Positions 23,490-27,424 of a stretch of 27,424 nucleotides of DNA are shown here, in pieces. This DNA is from a virus. The DNA lies in IMG/VR virus record IMGVR_UViG_3300035162_004126, positions 1 to 27,424 of that record. The stretch is one strand, 5' to 3'. Positions within the stretch are counted from its first letter, which is position 1. Each line of letters opens with the position of its first letter. The translations under genes and the position numbers were made by a program. The notes beneath the pieces were generated by a model that had not been told where the DNA came from, searched no databases, and saw nothing but the letters and a program-made list of their open reading frames with translations.

Positions 23490-25463
23490 ATGGCTACAGC
23501 ATATAAATACGTTGAAAGACGAGCAGAAGACAATATAAATTGGGCAGAGGTTGGACAGAATTTCAACAATATGCTCACGGAAGAGATGCGTGTCCGTGAG
23601 GAAAAAAAGTCGGCAATTGACCAAGCTTCTCGAGAGTACCAAAAAGTACTTAACAACGTACCTCAAGGTGAGAACTCAGACTTAAACGGATTTGCTTTAG
23701 ATTTTAGCGATAAGCTACAGAAGCAAATGCTTATGCAAGAAACTCTTTTAAAGTCAGGACAATTAAGTCCTAAGCAATATACTATGATGAGACAGAATTT
23801 AACCGATGGTACAGACCAAGGTTTTAGTTTGTTGCAAGATTATAATAATGAGTACTCGGCTAAGATGGAATTACTTGGTGACGATGTAGCTTATTCAGAC
23901 CAATTGTCACAACTTGATTTGGACATTATGGCAAACGTAGAAGGATTTTCAAATTTTAATAATTCAGAATTGGTTATTAATCCTGAGACAGGATTGGTTT
24001 CTATGGGTATGATGATGGTAAATCCTGACGACCCTTCCGGTCCTAAGATACTTGACCCAAACAGAAACAACTTGGTGTCAGTTCAAAACTTGAAAAACAG
24101 AATTAAAACTAAAATTACTAAGTTTGATGTTGTAGGTGCAGCAGAAGAATGGACAAGTACTTTAGGAGAAGACATTAAGCAGACTGTTAAATCTATGGGT
24201 ACAACTTATAGTGCCGGGACTCTTTTGAAGATTGAAGATATAAGAGCAAGAGAAGGTGGTTACGCAGATATGAGTGATGAAAAATTAGCAGAGGTAGCTG
24301 CGGAAATGGGTGTTAAGCCAAGTGATTTAAAAGCTTTAAGCCTTTGGGAAGAAGCTGCTAACACTTGGGCAGACGGTCAGTTAGGAAATGGAAACTATAA
24401 TGGTGCATCTATTTTGATTGACTTTAATAAATCGACACCTGACGGAGAACAGTATACAAGTACATTCAATGAGGCAGATACATTAGATGCTAACGGCAAT
24501 AGGAAACAAAATGTTATCTTAATGAAGTCGGAAAATGGTAGAACAATTACGGAATTAACTGACGAACAAAATGCAGTTGCTCAAAGAAGTTTGCAGACAC
24601 AAGCGAATATGCAAGTTGACTACAAAGAAACTGTAGATGCAAAAAGAATGAAGTTCGAACCAAGACCAAAAACTCCAACTGAAGATAAAAACAATAAAGC
24701 TGACAAAGAAGCACAGAGCGTTGTAGGTAACTTTGCTAAACTTTGGTATGGTAATGATACGGAGGTTCAGGAAGCAGAAGACTTCTTAAGAAGTTTAAAT
24801 CCTGACATTGTTTCTTTTGACAGAGATGGAGCATCAGTTGTTGTTGAATTCAAAGACGGAACTTCAGAAACGATTCCATTTACAGATGATGCAGGTGCTC
24901 GTATAGACCAAGCATCATTTATAAAAGGTAATGTAAATAAAGTTTTAGGTGCAGATAATAAGATTACAGATATAGATGCAACACTTGCTAAATCTAAATA
25001 CGATAAAAATGCAGTGTTTAATGAAGCATCTGTAGGATTTAGTGCCATAGAAGGTGGCGATACTGAAGAAGCTATTGATGTAGCATTCAAGAGAGAAATT
25101 AGAAACATCAAGCCACCTGCAGGAATGATTATAGAAGATGATGACAAACAATCTTTAATAAAAGTTCAACAATGGATGGCAAAAATACCGGGTATATCAG
25201 GTAACTTTACTGCAGTTACATATACGGACGGTAAAGACTTTATAGAAATTAAAGATAGTGATGACAATGTTGTTAGTTCAATTCAGTTTGACGATAAACC
25301 AACGGCAACACAACTACAAGCATTCTATGATAGTGTTTATGAATTGTCTATGAATAATACATCTGTTGAGGATAAAGCAATTAAAGTTCAAGGCAAGAGA
25401 CAAACAATCAGTACACCGAAGCGAACAAGTAAAAAACAAAAGGCAAAACTAAACGTAGGGTAA
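23490..25463 (+). CDS. Probable internal/ejected virion protein
   Basis: A 657-residue, cysteine-free, acidic protein. Residues 1-110 are helical with charged repeats (EEMRVREEKKSAIDQASREY), followed by a mixed region containing DIRAREGGYADMSDEKLAEV near 250. A charged linker sits near 390-410 (PRPKTPTEDKNNKADKEAQS), then a second alpha/beta part. The tail is strongly basic (TPKRTSKKQKAKLNVG). Its place between the gp14-like gene and the large right-end gene matches the internal core proteins of podoviruses that leave the head before the DNA. No lysozyme or transglycosylase motif is evident. The basic tail could contact DNA or membrane. One base separates its stop from the next ATG. Confidence 0.6.
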   Translation: MATAYKYVERRAEDNINWAEVGQNFNNMLTEEMRVREEKKSAIDQASREYQKVLNNVPQGENSDLNGFALDFSDKLQKQMLMQETLLKSGQLSPKQYTMMRQNLTDGTDQGFSLLQDYNNEYSAKMELLGDDVAYSDQLSQLDLDIMANVEGFSNFNNSELVINPETGLVSMGMMMVNPDDPSGPKILDPNRNNLVSVQNLKNRIKTKITKFDVVGAAEEWTSTLGEDIKQTVKSMGTTYSAGTLLKIEDIRAREGGYADMSDEKLAEVAAEMGVKPSDLKALSLWEEAANTWADGQLGNGNYNGASILIDFNKSTPDGEQYTSTFNEADTLDANGNRKQNVILMKSENGRTITELTDEQNAVAQRSLQTQANMQVDYKETVDAKRMKFEPRPKTPTEDKNNKADKEAQSVVGNFAKLWYGNDTEVQEAEDFLRSLNPDIVSFDRDGASVVVEFKDGTSETIPFTDDAGARIDQASFIKGNVNKVLGADNKITDIDATLAKSKYDKNAVFNEASVGFSAIEGGDTEEAIDVAFKREIRNIKPPAGMIIEDDDKQSLIKVQQWMAKIPGISGNFTAVTYTDGKDFIEIKDSDDNVVSSIQFDDKPTATQLQAFYDSVYELSMNNTSVEDKAIKVQGKRQTISTPKRTSKKQKAKLNVG

Positions 25464-25464
25464 T

Positions 25465-27424
25465 ATGAACGATGAAATTTTACAAAATATTTGGGGTCTA
25501 TTATCCTCAGAGGGTGCAACAACAAGCGATTTTGAAACTTGGAAAGGTAACTTCTCAACAGACCCTGTTGTACAAGAAAACGTACATAAATATTTAAAAG
25601 ATGGCGGTCATACTGATAGCGATATAGTTACTTGGTCTTCCAATGTTGGATTAACAAGAGCAGACTTAGGTGCAGTAAAAAAAAAAGACCAAGCGGAACA
25701 AGAAGGTATGGATGGTTCTTTGGAAGATGGTTCTTCGGACTTGTCAGACATTCCTGAGTTCGACCCTTCCACATTTAACTATGACCCAACGGCTGCCGGT
25801 ATACCTCAAAATACTCAAGATGAAGGATACAGAAATCCAAGAACAACTATAGGGATGTACCCCGAGCAGGAACAGATTGACCGTGCGTTCAATCAACAAA
25901 CTGCAGACTATGAATTCACACAAGAACAAATTGAAGCAGATGCACCTGACCTTGAATTAAGAAAACAACAAGAGCAACAGGCAAAGCAAGTTGAAGCGGA
26001 GTTAAAACAGGCTCAAATATTAGAGATACAAAGCGACCCAAATTTTGTTGCAGATGTATCTCAAGTTGATAATGTTCTTATAGGAAAAGAGGAGGAAGAA
26101 GTTGTTCCTTTTTTAATTGAAAAGTTCAAGAAGTATGGATTTAGGTTTTTAGAATCAGGGATAGGCGATAACGTAACAGTAATTGCACCTGACGGTAAGA
26201 CTACTGAGACAATTGACTTAGACCCCTTTACTGATTCGGGAGAATCAGAAGGAGCCGATAAGCTACGAAAATTTATAAAAACAAACCTTAGTTCTGCTCC
26301 AAGCAAAGCTATAGATTCAGATGTTCAAAAAGCTATAAAAGCTAAAACATTGCGTGAGGTTGGAATGAAAAACGAAGACGGTACTGAATCTACCGTATTA
26401 ATGACATCTTTTGAAGAAGATGGAAAACACAAAGTTATACCTACCCTTTTCCCCGGTGACCCTAATATGTACACCTCTGACCGAATGTTTTGGATGGAGG
26501 GTTTATCTTTTGAAGAAGCATTAGAAGTTGCGAGAGAAAGAGATGAAGTCTTTGAGTTCGACACAAAAGAAGAGGCAGAGGCTTTTGCTGAAGGGAGTTG
26601 GAAAAATGTATCTACTGCAGAAGCAGAAGTGGAACAGTTCTATAATGAACGAGGTCTTGATTATAAAACAGAAAGAAAATTATTGTTCGATTATGAAGAT
26701 GCAAAAGATACCGAAAACTTTTTAGAGACTGCTCCTTTTAGACAGTCAGACTTAAACGCTGAAGACCAAAAAAAATATAATGATTTTTATATAAACGGAA
26801 ACTTAAGACAAGATTCTTTTGAGATAAAACAACAAGCTACTAAGACAAGAGAAGAGTTAGCAGATGCTTATCTTGAAGATGAGTCAATGAAGGTAAGAGA
26901 AGATGCAGATTTGTATCTTGAAAAAAGAAGAAAAGCAACTCTTGGTAAAACCATACAAATAAATCTTGCGGCTAAAGAGAGCGAGGAACTAATCAAACAA
27001 AAGAGTCAAAGATATTTTGGTGTTGACCCAAGCGAGTTAAGTTTATACGAACCAAAAAACGAAAGAGAAAAACAGATTGTAAAAGCGATTGAAGTAGAGT
27101 ATGCTAAACAACAATTAAAATCTCAAATTGCTGCTGATGCTTATGAAGATGCTTCTTTATTTTACGATATGAAGTATGACAAATATGCAGAAAAAGAATT
27201 TGCTGAAAACTATGAAGGTTTTAAAGTTTCTTTAGAGGCAGGTAATAATATGGGTAAAGCAGGTGACTTAATCTTAGCCGCTACTATGTACCCCGGGTTT
27301 ATGGATGGCATAGACTTGAGTGATGCTCAGTCAACCGCAGAGATGGCTGAGAGGATTGTAATGTATATGAATGATGCTCCTGATAAAAGGTCAAGAGTTT
27401 TAAATAGATGGGAGAAAGCATCTA
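25465..27424 (+). CDS. Large internal virion protein, 3'-truncated
   Basis: The ATG at 25465 opens a frame that stays open to the window edge (653 codons), so the C-terminal part is missing. The start has two tandem copies of a helical motif, residues 9-30 (IWGLLSSEGATTSDFETWKG) and 40-61 (VHKYLKDGGHTDSDIVTWSS). A low-complexity acidic and Gln-rich linker follows to about residue 190. Residues about 300-385 hold a small alpha/beta module, GKHKVIPTLFPGD, then LSFEEALEVARERDEVFEFD and TKEEAEAFAEGSW. That module is common in internal proteins of podoviruses and marine phages. From 400 on the protein is mostly helical and charged. It is probably the largest ejection protein; enzymatic domains, if any, would lie past the edge. 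Confidence 0.8.
   Translation, partial: MNDEILQNIWGLLSSEGATTSDFETWKGNFSTDPVVQENVHKYLKDGGHTDSDIVTWSSNVGLTRADLGAVKKKDQAEQEGMDGSLEDGSSDLSDIPEFDPSTFNYDPTAAGIPQNTQDEGYRNPRTTIGMYPEQEQIDRAFNQQTADYEFTQEQIEADAPDLELRKQQEQQAKQVEAELKQAQILEIQSDPNFVADVSQVDNVLIGKEEEEVVPFLIEKFKKYGFRFLESGIGDNVTVIAPDGKTTETIDLDPFTDSGESEGADKLRKFIKTNLSSAPSKAIDSDVQKAIKAKTLREVGMKNEDGTESTVLMTSFEEDGKHKVIPTLFPGDPNMYTSDRMFWMEGLSFEEALEVARERDEVFEFDTKEEAEAFAEGSWKNVSTAEAEVEQFYNERGLDYKTERKLLFDYEDAKDTENFLETAPFRQSDLNAEDQKKYNDFYINGNLRQDSFEIKQQATKTREELADAYLEDESMKVREDADLYLEKRRKATLGKTIQINLAAKESEELIKQKSQRYFGVDPSELSLYEPKNEREKQIVKAIEVEYAKQQLKSQIAADAYEDASLFYDMKYDKYAEKEFAENYEGFKVSLEAGNNMGKAGDLILAATMYPGFMDGIDLSDAQSTAEMAERIVMYMNDAPDKRSRVLNRWEKAS

Noticed and set aside
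23399-23666. Two overlapping minus-strand frames at the start of the gene at 23490
   Set aside because: They overlap each other and a well-supported plus-strand gene, and have no plausible start context.
24767-25151. Minus-strand frames inside the second internal protein gene
   Set aside because: Ser/Ile-rich antisense shadows of an acidic plus-strand protein.
26061-26725. Minus-strand frames and a plus-strand 65-codon frame within the right-end gene
   Set aside because: All are shadows of the continuous frame from 25465 to the window edge, which carries a recognisable internal-protein module.

Overview
The window is a dense, all-plus-strand block of structural and packaging genes from a tailed phage. 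It is AT-rich, almost every gap between genes is under about 90 bases, and there are no tRNA, rRNA, integrase, transposase or CRISPR signatures. Several things point to a short-tailed (podovirus-type) virus related to the crAss-like phages or to marine Bacteroidota podoviruses: the gene order large terminase, portal, scaffold-like protein, major capsid, neck/ring proteins, very large tail-hub or stabilisation protein, tail fibre-like proteins, internal (ejected) virion proteins; the character of the portal and capsid sequences; and four TAnnTTTG boxes in gaps between genes, which is the Bacteroidota -7 promoter element. A flavobacterial or other Bacteroidota host is therefore likely. The host and the exact family are inferred, not shown.

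Layout. 1-1546: the 3' end of a collagen-like (Gly-X-Y) fibre gene whose start lies outside the window. 1564-3706: a promoter-like box, then a small helical protein, a glycine-rich fibre protein and two small unknown proteins joined by one-base TAATG stop/start overlaps. 3715-5296: an accessory set with a two-part GroES-like protein, a 2-oxoglutarate/Fe(II) oxygenase, a minimal SET-domain protein and a possible 56-residue overlapping gene. 5205-10124: a small conserved protein (possible small terminase), large terminase and portal. 10152-12801: a promoter-like box, scaffold-like protein, major capsid protein and a strong intrinsic terminator. 12827-13637: one capsid-neighbour protein of unknown role and a second terminator.

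13641-22239: a promoter-like box, two neck/ring-type proteins, a 1548-residue tail protein, a cysteine-rich tail protein and a muzzle-like tail protein. 22246-27424: a promoter-like box, a GNAT-type acetyltransferase, then three internal/ejection protein genes, the last running off the right edge.

Working together, terminase and portal package DNA into a shell built by the scaffold-like and capsid proteins. The neck and hub proteins close the head and form the short tail, the collagen-like and glycine-rich proteins are likely fibres for host contact, and the three proteins at the right end are likely stored in the particle and ejected into the cell. The unusual part is the 3.7-5.3 kb cassette, which puts a GroES-like protein beside two enzymes that could modify proteins, inside the virion gene block. 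With the embedded acetyltransferase this suggests that the phage may fold or modify virion or host proteins. No function assignment here has been tested by database search.
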